The position numbers were made by a program, and so were the translations under genes. This document shows positions 8,920-18,121 of a stretch of 56,580 bases of DNA, piece after piece. Source of the DNA: Neoroseomonas soli (GTDB lineage: Bacteria > Pseudomonadota > Alphaproteobacteria > Acetobacterales > Acetobacteraceae); assembly GCF_018129065.1 (NCBI RefSeq), contig NZ_JAAEDM010000023.1, positions 1 through 56,580 on the forward strand. Direction: 5' to 3'. Below the pieces are notes generated by a model. That model had not been told where the DNA came from. It saw nothing but the letters and a program-made list of their open reading frames with translations, and did no database searches. The stretch's first letter is position 1, and every line of letters starts with the position of its first letter.

Positions 8920-10136
8920 AGACGTTCCAGGAAACGCTGTCCCGCCGCGCCCTGATGTGCGGTACGGCGGCAGCCACGGCGCTGCTCGCTGCGCCCGGCG
9001 TGCTGCGTGCGCAGGCACCGGTGGTGAAGATCGGCGTGCTCCAGCCCGTGACGGGCGCGCTCGCGAACGATGGCGACCTCGGTCGCCTCGGCGCCGAGTT
9101 CGCGATCGAGGACCTGAACGCCGCTGGCGGCATCAAGGCGCTGGGCGGCGCGCGGCTCGAGATGGTGTTCGGCGACAGCCGCTCGAACCCCGAGGCCGCG
9201 GCGCAGGAAGTCGAGAAGCTGAACAACGAGGGTGTCTGCGCCATCGTCGGCGGCTTCGCCAGCGGCCTCGCGGCCACCGCAACGCAGGCCGCGGCGCGCT
9301 ACAACCTGCCCTACATGATCGACAGCGCCGTCGCCGACCAGCTCACCGAGCGCGGGCTGCCCAACACTTTCCGCTTCGGCCCCAGCTTCTCCATGGCCAC
9401 GGCGGTCGCGCTGCAGAACCTGGTGCGGCTGAACGACAATGCCGGCAAGCCGGCCCGCACGGCGGTCATCGTCCACGAGGACGGCCTCTTCGGTAGCGGC
9501 CTCGCCCGGCTGATGCAGGCGGAACTGCCCAGGCTCGGCTTCGAGATCCTCGAGACCATCTCCCACCCGACCCCGGCGCGCGACATGTCCAACGTCGTGC
9601 TGCGCATCCGTTCGCTGCGGCCGGATCTGGTGATTCCCTCGCACTACTACGGGGAGTTCGTGCTGATGGCGCGCACCCTGCTGCAGCAGCGGGTGCGGCC
9701 GAAGGGCATCTACGCGATCTTCGGCGGCGCCGCGTCCAGCCTGCGCTTCGTCAAGGAGTTTCCGCAGGCGGCCGACGGCGTGATGGACTGCAACCACTGG
9801 CACGACCCGAAGAACCCCGCCGCGGTCGCGCTGCGTCCGCGCGTCGAGGCCCGTGGCCGCAGCTACGCCTACAACGTTCCGATCAACTACGGCGCGGTCC
9901 ACCTGATCGCGGAAGCGCTCGAGAAGGCGGCCAGCGCCGATCGCGCGAAGATCATCGAGACGCTGAACACCCAGGCCTTCGGCAGCTCGGTGATGCCCTA
10001 TGGCGAGGTGCGCTTCCGCAACGGCCAGAACACGAGCGCCCTGCCGCTCAACACCCAGGTCCAGAACGGCGACGTCAAGGTCATCTTCCCCGAGCGCTAC
10101 GCCGAGGTGCGGCCGGTCTTCCCGGTTACCGGCTGA
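8916..10136 (+). CDS. LIV-type ABC transporter substrate-binding protein (cluster A)
   Basis: This 406-residue periplasmic binding protein belongs to the Leu/Ile/Val (Peripla_BP_6) family. The N-terminus carries a twin-arginine-like signal (SRRALMCG, hydrophobic stretch, then LRAQA cleavage region). The mature part starts VVKIGVLQPVTGALANDG, typical of the fold. It captures the substrate for the permeases and ATPases that follow. The start overlaps the gntR stop. The family also binds amides, aromatic acids and other compounds, so the ligand cannot be assigned; the hyuAB genes downstream suggest a cyclic amide or amino-acid derivative. Confidence 0.92.
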   Translation: MKTFQETLSRRALMCGTAAATALLAAPGVLRAQAPVVKIGVLQPVTGALANDGDLGRLGAEFAIEDLNAAGGIKALGGARLEMVFGDSRSNPEAAAQEVEKLNNEGVCAIVGGFASGLAATATQAAARYNLPYMIDSAVADQLTERGLPNTFRFGPSFSMATAVALQNLVRLNDNAGKPARTAVIVHEDGLFGSGLARLMQAELPRLGFEILETISHPTPARDMSNVVLRIRSLRPDLVIPSHYYGEFVLMARTLLQQRVRPKGIYAIFGGAASSLRFVKEFPQAADGVMDCNHWHDPKNPAAVALRPRVEARGRSYAYNVPINYGAVHLIAEALEKAASADRAKIIETLNTQAFGSSVMPYGEVRFRNGQNTSALPLNTQVQNGDVKVIFPERYAEVRPVFPVTG

Positions 10137-10148
10137 CCTCCCTGCCGT

Positions 10149-10177
10149 CGGGCGGCCGCGCGCCGGCCGTCCGCCCG
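10149..10177 (+). repeat. hairpin after binding-protein gene (cluster A)
   Basis: The outer arms CGGGCGG/CCGCCCG (7 bp) enclose further G-C pairing, just after the binding-protein stop and before livH. Intercistronic hairpins at this place usually protect the upstream mRNA, giving more binding protein than permease. Confidence 0.45.
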
Positions 10178-10201
10178 CAACACCCTGAAGCCCGAGGGCG
10201 G

Positions 10202-11074
10202 ATGTTCCCCACCGAGATCCTGCTGGAGGCCCTGCTGAACGGCCTCATGACCGGGGCGATCTATGCGCTCATCGCGCTTGGGCTCACGCTCGTCTATGGC
10301 GTGCTCCACATCATCAACTTCGCGCATGGCGCGTTGCTGACCTGCGCGATGTTCCTCGTCTGGGGTGGTTTCGCGCTGGTGGGTCTCGATCCCTATGTCG
10401 CGCTGCTGCCGGTGGTGCCGCTGATGTTCGCGCTGGGCTACGGCGTGCAGCGCTGGGTGATCGGGCCGGCGAGCCATGGGGAGGACAACAACATCCTCCT
10501 CGTCACCCTGGGCCTCTCCATCATCCTCGAGAACGCACTGCTCGCCGTCTTCCGGTCCGACACGAGGACACTGCAGACGGACTACGCCTTCGATGTGGTG
10601 CCGGTCGGGCCGCTGCTGCTCTCGACGCCGCGGTTGATCGGCGCCGCGGCGACGCTGGTGGTGACGGGGCTGCTCTGGCTGCTGCTCAACCGCACCGACA
10701 CGGGCAGGGCGATCCGCGCCGTGGCGCATGAGAAGCTGGGCGCGCAGCTCGTCGGCATCGACGTGCGGCACATCTACGCCGTGACATTCGGCATCGGTAC
10801 GGCCTGCCTCGGCGTCGTCGCCTGCCTGCTGATGCCGATCTTCTATGTGAACCCGCGCAGCGGCGGCGTCTTCGTGCTGGTGGCCTTCACCATCGTGGTG
10901 CTGGGCGGCATGGGTTCGGTGCCGGGGGCGCTGCTTGGCGGGCTGCTGATCGGCGTCGTGGAGAGTTACTCGGCGCTCTATTTCGGGGACAGCCTCGGCC
11001 AGCTCGGCATCTTCGTGATCTTCATACTGGTGCTGCTGTTCCGTCCATCGGGCCTGTTCGGGGCACGCGCATGA
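10202..11074 (+). CDS. LIV-type ABC permease (LivH-like)
   Basis: This 290-residue inner-membrane permease has about eight hydrophobic segments and the LivH hallmark GAIYALIALGLTLVYGVLHIINFAHGALL near the N-terminus. It also has the VLGGMGSVPGALLGGLLIGVVE coupling region near the C-terminus. It forms the translocation pore with the LivM-like protein. The stop overlaps the next start (ATGA at 11071), so translation is coupled. Confidence 0.93.
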   Translation: MFPTEILLEALLNGLMTGAIYALIALGLTLVYGVLHIINFAHGALLTCAMFLVWGGFALVGLDPYVALLPVVPLMFALGYGVQRWVIGPASHGEDNNILLVTLGLSIILENALLAVFRSDTRTLQTDYAFDVVPVGPLLLSTPRLIGAAATLVVTGLLWLLLNRTDTGRAIRAVAHEKLGAQLVGIDVRHIYAVTFGIGTACLGVVACLLMPIFYVNPRSGGVFVLVAFTIVVLGGMGSVPGALLGGLLIGVVESYSALYFGDSLGQLGIFVIFILVLLFRPSGLFGARA

Positions 11075-12042
11075 CCCTGCGCGACGTCCTGCCGCACTTG
11101 GGCTTCCTGTTCGCGCTCGCCGTGGTGCCGTATCTCGGTGTCTCCGGGCCGACGCTGAACTTCCTGATCGCGGTGCTCATCGTCGCGCTGGCGGCGCAGG
11201 GGTGGAACGTGCTCGGCGGATTCGGCGGGCAGTATTCCTTCGGCCATGCCGCCTTCTTCGGTAGCGGCGCCTATGCCACCGCGATCCTGCAGGTGCAGCT
11301 CGGCTGGGGCGCGTGGGTGGGGCTTGGTGCCAGCCTTGTCGTCGGCGCCATCGTCGGCCTGGCGATCGGCTTTCTCAGCTTCCGGGCCGGGCTTCGCGGA
11401 TCCTATTTCGCGCTGGTCACGCTGGCCTTCGCCGAGGTGCTGCGGATCGTCGCCAATGCCGCGGGCTTCACCGGCGGTGCGGCCGGGCTGCTGATCCGCC
11501 TGCAGCCGGGCTTCGAGAACCTGCAATTTGCCGACCGGCGGCACTTCTACCTGCTCGTGCTCGGCTTCGTCGGCGTGGCGCTGATCCTCTCGCGTTGGCT
11601 GGAGCGCTCCCGCTTCGGCGCGCACCTGGTCGCGGTGCGGGAGAACGAGGAGGCCGCGAAGGCGCTCGGCGTCGACACGCTGCGCGTGAAGCTCGGGGCC
11701 ATCGCCCTGTCGGCCGCGATCACGGCATGCTCGGGCTGCCTCTACGCCCAGTACTACCTCTACATCGACGCCAACGTCGCCTATGGCACCTGGATCTCGG
11801 TGGAGGCGCTGCTCGCGCCCATCGTCGGCGGCATCGGGACCGCCTTCGGCCCGCTGGTCGGCGCCCTGGCGCTGCATGGCGTCGGCGAGGCGACGAAGCT
11901 GCTGGCCGGCGGGCGTCCGGGCCTCGACCTGGTCGTCTTCGGCGGCTGCCTGATCCTCGCCATCGCCTTCGCCCCGCGCGGCATCGCCGGCCTCGCGGCG
12001 CGGGTGCTCCAAAGCCGGTCCGCAGCGCGGGAGGGCCGCTGA
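11071..12042 (+). CDS. LIV-type ABC permease (LivM-like)
   Basis: This 323-residue inner-membrane permease has the LivM signature GGFGGQYSFGHAAFFGSGAYA and the cytoplasmic loop SRFGAHLVAVRENEEAAKALGV, which contacts the ATPases. The C-terminal IVGGIGTAFGPLVGA is also typical. It pairs with the LivH-like protein and is translationally coupled to it; the ATPase gene begins 1 base after its stop. Confidence 0.93.
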   Translation: MTLRDVLPHLGFLFALAVVPYLGVSGPTLNFLIAVLIVALAAQGWNVLGGFGGQYSFGHAAFFGSGAYATAILQVQLGWGAWVGLGASLVVGAIVGLAIGFLSFRAGLRGSYFALVTLAFAEVLRIVANAAGFTGGAAGLLIRLQPGFENLQFADRRHFYLLVLGFVGVALILSRWLERSRFGAHLVAVRENEEAAKALGVDTLRVKLGAIALSAAITACSGCLYAQYYLYIDANVAYGTWISVEALLAPIVGGIGTAFGPLVGALALHGVGEATKLLAGGRPGLDLVVFGGCLILAIAFAPRGIAGLAARVLQSRSAAREGR

Positions 12043-12043
12043 C

Positions 12044-12790
12044 ATGCTGGTGGTGGAAGGCCTCACCAAGCGCTTCGCCGGGCTGCTGGCGGTCAACAAC
12101 GCCTCCCTGTCGGTGGCCGAAGGCTCGATCACCGGCCTGATCGGGCCGAACGGCGCGGGCAAGACGACGCTCTTCGCCATGGCCTCCGGCTTCCTGGCGC
12201 CAAGTGCCGGCCGCGTCCTCTTCACGGGGGAGGACATCACGACGGAAGCGCCGCACCGCCGCGCCCGCCGTGGCATCGCGCGCACCTTCCAGATCGTGAA
12301 GCCTTTCGCCGGGCTGTCGGTGCGGGAGAACATCGCCGTCGGCGCCTATCTGCGCCACCCGCAACGCGCCGAGACGCTGGCGAGCGCGACATTGATCGGT
12401 GAACGCTTGGGCCTAGGCCCGCAACTCGACAAACCCGCCGCAAGCCTGACGGTCGCCGGCCGCAAGCGCCTCGAGGTGGCGCGCGCGCTCGCGACGGAAC
12501 CGAAGCTGCTGCTGCTGGATGAGGTCCTGGCCGGCCTCAACCCTGCCGAGATCCGCGACATACTCCCGCTGATCCGTGCGATCCGCGACGAAGGCGTCAC
12601 CATCTTCCTGATCGAGCACATCATGCAGGCGGTGATGACCCTGTGTGAAACCGTGCATGTGCTGGCGCGCGGGGAGATCATCGCCGTCGGCCCGCCCGAC
12701 ATGGTCTGCGCCGATCCAAAGGTGATCGAAGCCTACCTCGGCCCCGGCGCCGCGGCGCGGCTGAACGCGGCGGAGGCCCCCCGTGCTTGA
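12044..12790 (+). CDS. LIV-type ABC ATPase (LivG-like)
   Basis: This 248-residue ATPase has Walker A GPNGAGKTT (residues 34-42), Walker B LLLLDE and the H-loop FLIEHIM. The ABC signature is unusual: LTVAGRKRLEVARAL instead of LSGGQ, a degeneration seen in many LivG proteins. It powers the transporter as a dimer with the LivF-like protein. The last codons overlap the start of livF (GTG at 12783). Confidence 0.92.
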   Translation: MLVVEGLTKRFAGLLAVNNASLSVAEGSITGLIGPNGAGKTTLFAMASGFLAPSAGRVLFTGEDITTEAPHRRARRGIARTFQIVKPFAGLSVRENIAVGAYLRHPQRAETLASATLIGERLGLGPQLDKPAASLTVAGRKRLEVARALATEPKLLLLDEVLAGLNPAEIRDILPLIRAIRDEGVTIFLIEHIMQAVMTLCETVHVLARGEIIAVGPPDMVCADPKVIEAYLGPGAAARLNAAEAPRA

Positions 12791-13484
12791 GATCACGGGC
12801 CTGCGTGCCGGCTATGGCGGCACCGAGGTGCTGCGCGGCATCGACATGCAGGTGGCGGCCGGCGAGGTCGTGGCCGTGCTCGGCGCCAACGGTGTCGGCA
12901 AGACCACGCTGAACAAGGTGATCTCCGGCGTCGTGCCGGCACGCGCCGGCGAGGTGCGCTTCGACGGCCGGCGCATCGACCGCGCGCCGGCGGCATCCAT
13001 CGTCGCGGCAGGCCTGGTTCACGTGCCGGAGGGACGGAAGATCTTCCCGCAGATGTCGGTGCGGGAGAACCTCGAGCTCGGCAGCTACCGCCGCGCGCGC
13101 ACGCGGCGCAGCAGCAATATCGAGCGTGTCTTCACCATCTTCCCGCGGCTGCGCGAACGCACGCGCCAGGCCGCGGGCACGCTCTCGGGCGGTGAGCAGC
13201 AGATGCTGGCGATCGGCCGCGGGCTGATGGCCGAGCCGCGGCTGCTGATCCTCGACGAACCCTCGCTCGGCCTCTCGCCGCTGCTGGTGGAGGAGATGTT
13301 CATCCTGGTGCGCCGGCTCAGTGCCGAGGGGCTGACGGTGATGCTGGTGGAACAGAACGTGGTGCAGTCTCTGGAGATCGCCCACCGGGCCTACATCATC
13401 GAGAACGGTGCCGTGGCCCTGTACGGCACCGCGGCCGAGCTGCTTGCCGGGCCCGAAGTCAAGCGCGCCTATCTCGGCCTCTAG
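12783..13484 (+). CDS. LIV-type ABC ATPase (LivF-like)
   Basis: This 233-residue ATPase starts at GTG, overlapping the livG-like gene by 8 bases. It has Walker A GANGVGKTT, signature LSGGEQQML, Walker B LLILDEPSLGL and the H-loop variant LVEQNV, in which Gln replaces His as is usual in LivF. It completes the five-component transporter of cluster A. Confidence 0.93.
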   Translation: MLEITGLRAGYGGTEVLRGIDMQVAAGEVVAVLGANGVGKTTLNKVISGVVPARAGEVRFDGRRIDRAPAASIVAAGLVHVPEGRKIFPQMSVRENLELGSYRRARTRRSSNIERVFTIFPRLRERTRQAAGTLSGGEQQMLAIGRGLMAEPRLLILDEPSLGLSPLLVEEMFILVRRLSAEGLTVMLVEQNVVQSLEIAHRAYIIENGAVALYGTAAELLAGPEVKRAYLGL

Positions 13485-13497
13485 AGACGACAGAAGG

Positions 13498-13516
13498 GGC
13501 GCGCCTGGAGCGCGCC
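13498..13516 (+). repeat. intercistronic hairpin after livF (cluster A)
   Basis: GGCGCGC and GCGCGCC form a perfect 7-bp stem around a 5-base loop, between the transporter genes and the enzyme genes. It may lower read-through or stabilise one half of the operon mRNA. Confidence 0.45.
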
Positions 13517-13531
13517 GACAGGAAGAACGCC

Positions 13532-13777
13532 ATGAGCCTGAAGCAAGCCCCGCAGGGCGGACGCCTGGTGATGTCCCCGGCCGGCATCGCCGGTGTCCTC
13601 GCGCGCACGGTGCAGGACCACGATCGCGCCCTCGCGGGACATGGCCACAACCAACCTGTTCGGCGCCGCATGTTCGAACTCGGGGCGCCGGACGCGTTGA
13701 TCGGCACGCCGAGGATGCTGGCATCCGGCCAGGATGACGGGCGCTTCGGCGCCGCGTTGAAGGGAGGCCGGGCATGA
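13532..13777 (+). CDS. small hypothetical protein before hyuB
   Basis: This 81-residue frame has AGGAAG 7 bases before its ATG, and its stop overlaps the hyuB start (ATGA at 13774), which is the pattern of the whole operon. The product is basic, with no Cys, no membrane segment and no recognised motif; the middle reads RTVQDHDRALAGHGHN. It could be a small accessory subunit or a leader that couples translation to hyuB. Coding is likely from context but not proven. Confidence 0.45.
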   Translation: MSLKQAPQGGRLVMSPAGIAGVLARTVQDHDRALAGHGHNQPVRRRMFELGAPDALIGTPRMLASGQDDGRFGAALKGGRA

Positions 13778-15453
13778 CTGCGATCGATCCCGTCACCCTC
13801 GCCATCCTGAACGGAAGGCTGGAGCAGATCGCGGACGAGATGGACGCGACGCTTTACCGCTCCGCCTTCAACCCGATCATCGCCGAGGCGCGCGACGCGT
13901 GCCACGGCCTCTATCACGCCGAGACCGGCGACACGCTGGTGCAGGGCACGAAGGGCTTGCCGATCTTCGTCGGCGCCATGTCCTTCGCCGTGAGGTCGGT
14001 GATCGCGAAGGTGGCGCGCGAGGGCGGATTGCAGCCAGGCGACACCTTCCTGTTCAACGACCCCTATGACGGCGGCACGCATCTCAACGATTTCCGCCTG
14101 GTGCGGCCGGTCTTCCGCAGCGGGTCGCTGTTCTGCTGGCTCGCCTCGGTCGGCCATTGGGTGGATATCGGCGGCAACGTGCCGGGCGGCTACAACCCCA
14201 AGGCCACGGAATGCTTCCAGGAAGGCGTGCGCTTCCCGCCGGTGAGGCTGGTGGCGGCGGGCGAGATGCGGCAGGACGTGCTCGACATCATCGCCGCCAA
14301 TTCGCGCCTGCCGATCTCCAACTGGGGCGACCTGAACGGCCAGCTCAATGCGCTCGACCTCGGGGAGCGGCGCTTCCACGCGCTGCTCGACGAGTACGGC
14401 GACGCCACCGTCTCCGCCGCCTTCGACGCCTTCTCCACCCGCGCCGAGGCGCTGATGCGCTCCGCCATCCAAGCCCTGCCCGACGGCACCTACAGCTTCG
14501 AGGACTACCTCGACAATGACGGCATCACCGACGAACGGCTGACCATCGCGCTGGACCTGACGATCAGGGGCGATGCGATGGTGCTGGACTTCTCCCGCTC
14601 CTCGCCGCCGCCGCAGGGGCCGATCAACATCTCCTACGCGACCAGCGTCGCGGCCTGCTACGTGGCGCTCAAGCACGTCTTCACCGCCGTGCCGGCAAAT
14701 GCGGGCTGCCTGCGACCGATCGACTTCGTCATTCCCGACACCACGCTGCTCGGCGCCAAGGCGCCGAAGCCGATGGCGGGCTACACGGAGACGATCCTGC
14801 GGCTGATCGGCGTTGTCTTCGGCGCGCTGGCCGAAGCCGACCCTGCGCGCGCCACCGCCGCACCCTTCGGCACCATCAACGCGCTCTCGCTGGCCGGCCA
14901 CCGCGGGGACGGCAGCCGCTGGGTGATGTTCTCCTTCTTCGGTGGCGGATTGGGCGGCAATCCTGAATCGGACGGGCTGAACCACGCCAACAACCCGATC
15001 TCGACGGCGACCATCCCGCCGGTGGAGATCCTGGAAGCCGCCTATCCGGTGATGTTCACCCAGTGGGCGCTGCGCCCGGACAGCGCGGGCGCCGGCGAGC
15101 ATCGCGGCGGTCTCGGTGCGATCTACGAGATCGAGGTGCTGACCGATGCCGACGTCTTCCTGCTCGGCGAACGCGGCAAGGTGCCGCCCTTCGGCGTGTT
15201 GGGCGGCGAGCCTGCGGCGACCAACCGATTCACCTGGGACACGGCCGAGGGCAAGGCCAGCCCGCCACTCGTCTCCAAGGTGACGGACGTGAAGATCAGG
15301 GCGGGTCGGCGCGTGCGATTGGAAACCCCGGGCGGCGGCGGCTGGGGACCGCCGGCGCAGCGAGATCCGGAGAAGGTTCGCCGCGACCTGCGGCTCGGCT
15401 TCATCACGCCGGCAGCGGCTCGGCGCGACTACGGCGTGGAGAGCGAGGCATGA
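13774..15453 (+). CDS. hyuB: hydantoinase/oxoprolinase/acetone-carboxylase B subunit family (HyuB)
   Basis: This 559-residue protein starts with the HyuB hallmark IDPVTLAILNGRLEQIADEMDATLYRSAFNPIIAEARDACHGLY. It has NDPYDGGTHLNDF (about residues 108-120), and HWVDIGGNVPGG carries the conserved metal-site histidine region. The C-terminal GERGKVPPFGVLGGEPA and LETPGGGGWGPP are also conserved. With HyuA it performs ATP-dependent opening of a cyclic amide (N-methylhydantoin, 5-oxoproline) or a related carboxylation. Its stop overlaps the hyuA start. The exact substrate is unknown. Confidence 0.9.
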   Translation: MTAIDPVTLAILNGRLEQIADEMDATLYRSAFNPIIAEARDACHGLYHAETGDTLVQGTKGLPIFVGAMSFAVRSVIAKVAREGGLQPGDTFLFNDPYDGGTHLNDFRLVRPVFRSGSLFCWLASVGHWVDIGGNVPGGYNPKATECFQEGVRFPPVRLVAAGEMRQDVLDIIAANSRLPISNWGDLNGQLNALDLGERRFHALLDEYGDATVSAAFDAFSTRAEALMRSAIQALPDGTYSFEDYLDNDGITDERLTIALDLTIRGDAMVLDFSRSSPPPQGPINISYATSVAACYVALKHVFTAVPANAGCLRPIDFVIPDTTLLGAKAPKPMAGYTETILRLIGVVFGALAEADPARATAAPFGTINALSLAGHRGDGSRWVMFSFFGGGLGGNPESDGLNHANNPISTATIPPVEILEAAYPVMFTQWALRPDSAGAGEHRGGLGAIYEIEVLTDADVFLLGERGKVPPFGVLGGEPAATNRFTWDTAEGKASPPLVSKVTDVKIRAGRRVRLETPGGGGWGPPAQRDPEKVRRDLRLGFITPAAARRDYGVESEA

Positions 15454-17510
15454 GTGCGATCGTCGGCGTGGACGTCGGTGGCACCTTCACCGACCTGTTC
15501 TTCTACGACGAGGCCGCGCGGCAGTTCCGCACTGCCAAGGTTCCGTCCAACCGTGGCGACGAGGCCGTGGGATTCCTCGCGGGCCTGCGGAGCTTCGGCC
15601 CGGTGGCGCGGCTCTCCTCGATCGTGCACGGCACGACGGTCGGCACCAATGCGTTGCTGGAGCGCAAGGGCGGGCGCATCGGCCTGATCACCACCGCCGG
15701 CTTCCGCGACGTGCTGGAGATGCGCCGCCGCGACCGCCGCCACACCTGGGGCCTGTGGGGCGACTTCGTGCCGGTGGTCGAGCGCGACATGCGCCTCGAG
15801 GTTGCGGAGCGCACGCTGGCCGACGGCACGCTGCGCCGCGCGGTGGATCCGGCCGAGGTCGCCGCCGCCGCACGCGCGCTGCTCGGGCGGGGGGCAGAGG
15901 CGCTCGCGATCTGCTTCATCAACGCCTATGCCAATCCGGCGAATGAGCTCGCCGCGCTGGAGGCAGCGACTGCGGTCTGGCCGAACGGCAACATCGAATG
16001 CTCGGCGCGGATCCTGCCGGAGATCCGAGAGTTCGAGCGGACCTCCACCACCGTGTTGAATGCCTATCTCCAGCCGGTGGTCGGCGGCTACCTGGCCAAG
16101 CTCGATGCCGCGCTGCAAGGAGAAGGCTTCTCGGGCCGCTTCCACATCGTGCAGTCGAATGGCGGCGTGATGTCCACCGACACGGCGCGGCGGCTGCCGG
16201 TGCGCACGGCGCTCTCGGGTCCTGCGGCGGGTGTGATCGCCGCTGCCGCCATCGCGCGCGCGGCGGGCTTCCCGAACGTGATCACCGGCGACCTCGGCGG
16301 AACCTCCTTCGACGTGTCGCTCGTGGTGGAGGGCGCGACCGCACTCGCGGCGCAGACCACGATCGATTTCGGCCTGGTGGTCCGCACGCCGATGATCGAG
16401 ATCACCACCATCGGCGCCGGCGGCGGCTCCATCGCGCATGTCGATGCCGGCGGGCTGCTCCAGGTCGGCCCGGAAAGCGCCGGCTCCCGCCCCGGGCCGG
16501 TCTGCTACGGCCAGGGCAATACACGCCCGACGCTGACGGATGCCAATGTCGTGCTCGGCCGCATCAACGCGGAGCGCCCGATCGGCGGCAAGCTCGCGCG
16601 GCTGGACCTGGAGGCCGCGCGCGCGGCGATCGCGAGACATGTCGCGGAACCGCTCGGCCTTGAGGTCATGGCGGCGGCGGAAGCCATCGTGCGCGTCGCC
16701 GACGCGCGCATGGCGGGCGCGATCCGCCTGGTCTCGATCGAGCGCGGCCATGATCCGGGGCGTTTCGTCGCCGTGCCTTTTGGCGGAGGCGGCGCGCTGC
16801 ATGTCGGCGCGCTGATCAAGGAGGTCGGGCTGAAGGGCGCGCTGGTGCCGCGCTATCCGGGTGTCACCTCGGCGCTGGGCTGCGTCATCGCCGATATCCG
16901 GCACGACCAGGTGCAGACGCTGAACCTCTCGCTGGGCGGCATGGATGTGGCGGCTCTGGACCGGCGCATGGTGGCCGAGGCCGTGGCGGCGCGCGCCGTG
17001 GTGGAGGCCGCCGGGCTGACGGTGGAGGGCATCGACACCGTCTTCGAACTCGACATGCACTACCAGGGCCAGACGCACACCGTCGCCGTGCCGCTGCCCG
17101 TCACGATGGACCACGGCACCACCGGCGTCAGCGAGGCCATCATCCAGGCGGCCTTCGAGAAAGCCTACCGGCGCAGCTTCAGCCGCCTGCTGCCCGGCGT
17201 CGGCATGCGCATCGTCAACCTGCGCACCGCCGCCATCGGCCGCCGGCCGCATTTCGACCTGGCCGCCTTGGCCCCGGGGGCGGAAGCCTCGATGGAGGCG
17301 GCGCGCCTTGGCAGCCGCCAGGTCTGGTTCGCCGGCCAATGGCACGAGGCTGCGGTCCACGACCGCCTGCTGCTGCCCATCGGTGCCGAGGTGCACGGCC
17401 CCGCCGTGCTGGAACAGCCCGACGCCACGGTGCTGATCGACCCGGATCTGAAGGCGCGGGTGGATGCGCTGGGCAATGTGATCGTCGAACGCCTGGGAGA
17501 GACCGCATGA
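15450..17510 (+). CDS. hyuA: hydantoinase/oxoprolinase/acetone-carboxylase A subunit family (HyuA)
   Basis: This 686-residue ATP-using subunit begins MSAIVGVDVGGTFTDLFFYD, an actin-fold phosphate-binding loop. It has HGTTVGTNALLERKG (about residues 64-78), SGPAAGVIAAA, GDLGGTSFDVSLV and the glycine-rich IGAGGGSIAHVD. It phosphorylates the amide oxygen so that HyuB can hydrolyse or carboxylate it. The start at 15450 overlaps the hyuB stop; longer in-frame extensions upstream lie inside hyuB. The following isochorismatase-like gene overlaps its stop, so they are coupled. Confidence 0.92.
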   Translation: MSAIVGVDVGGTFTDLFFYDEAARQFRTAKVPSNRGDEAVGFLAGLRSFGPVARLSSIVHGTTVGTNALLERKGGRIGLITTAGFRDVLEMRRRDRRHTWGLWGDFVPVVERDMRLEVAERTLADGTLRRAVDPAEVAAAARALLGRGAEALAICFINAYANPANELAALEAATAVWPNGNIECSARILPEIREFERTSTTVLNAYLQPVVGGYLAKLDAALQGEGFSGRFHIVQSNGGVMSTDTARRLPVRTALSGPAAGVIAAAAIARAAGFPNVITGDLGGTSFDVSLVVEGATALAAQTTIDFGLVVRTPMIEITTIGAGGGSIAHVDAGGLLQVGPESAGSRPGPVCYGQGNTRPTLTDANVVLGRINAERPIGGKLARLDLEAARAAIARHVAEPLGLEVMAAAEAIVRVADARMAGAIRLVSIERGHDPGRFVAVPFGGGGALHVGALIKEVGLKGALVPRYPGVTSALGCVIADIRHDQVQTLNLSLGGMDVAALDRRMVAEAVAARAVVEAAGLTVEGIDTVFELDMHYQGQTHTVAVPLPVTMDHGTTGVSEAIIQAAFEKAYRRSFSRLLPGVGMRIVNLRTAAIGRRPHFDLAALAPGAEASMEAARLGSRQVWFAGQWHEAAVHDRLLLPIGAEVHGPAVLEQPDATVLIDPDLKARVDALGNVIVERLGETA

Positions 17511-18121
17511 GTGCCGAACCGATCCCCGTCAACCGCACCGCGCTGCTGATCGTCGATCTGCAGAACGACTTCCTGCACCCGGACGGCGCCTATGGCCGTG
17601 CCGGCCAGGGCGCGCCGGAGATCGCCGAACTGCCGGAGAAACTGAAGCCGCTCGCCGATGCGCTGCGTGCGCGCGGCGGCTGGGTCGTCTCCACCCAGTT
17701 CACCCTGGTGCCCGCGAAGCGCGGGGAGCCCATCATCTCCCCGCATCTCAGGCAGCTGCGCCCCTTCCTCACGCACGGCGACTTCGAGCCCGGCAGTTGG
17801 GGCCATGCGCTGGTGGACACGCTGCAGCCGGCGGATCTCTCGGTGGAGAAGGTCGCCTACTCGGCCTTCTACATGACGCGGCTGGAATGGGTGCTGCGGA
17901 AGTGCGGCATCGAGAAGCTGCTGGTCGGCGGTATCGTGACGAATGGCGGTGTCGCCTCCACCGTGCGCGACGCGCATGTGCGCGACTTCGACGTGACGGT
18001 GATCGAGGATGGCAGCGCCGCCTTCTCCCCCGCCACGCACAAGACCGCCATCGAGGCGCTGCGCCCGGTCTGCCGCGTGGCGGACATCGCGACGCTGGTG
18101 GCCGAGGTCTCCGCGGCGTGA
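17507..18121 (+). CDS. isochorismatase-fold hydrolase lacking the catalytic cysteine
   Basis: This 204-residue isochorismatase-superfamily protein has the catalytic Asp in LIVDLQNDF (D17) and the lysine in SVEKVAYSAF (K115). The usual T-N-x-C-V nucleophile motif reads TNGGV (145-149), so Cys is replaced by Gly148; the rest (STVRDAHVRDFDVTVIEDG) is intact. Amidohydrolases of this fold, such as N-carbamoylsarcosine amidase, need the Cys. Isochorismatases such as PhzD do without it. The protein may therefore hydrolyse a vinyl ether or other non-amide bond, or only bind ligand. It overlaps genes on both sides (ATGA and GTGA). Confidence 0.85.
   Translation: MSAEPIPVNRTALLIVDLQNDFLHPDGAYGRAGQGAPEIAELPEKLKPLADALRARGGWVVSTQFTLVPAKRGEPIISPHLRQLRPFLTHGDFEPGSWGHALVDTLQPADLSVEKVAYSAFYMTRLEWVLRKCGIEKLLVGGIVTNGGVASTVRDAHVRDFDVTVIEDGSAAFSPATHKTAIEALRPVCRVADIATLVAEVSAA

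Noticed and set aside
15429..17396. 655-codon minus-strand frame opposite hyuA
   Set aside because: It follows from strong third-position GC bias in hyuA; its composition (Arg, His, Ala, Asp runs) matches no family.
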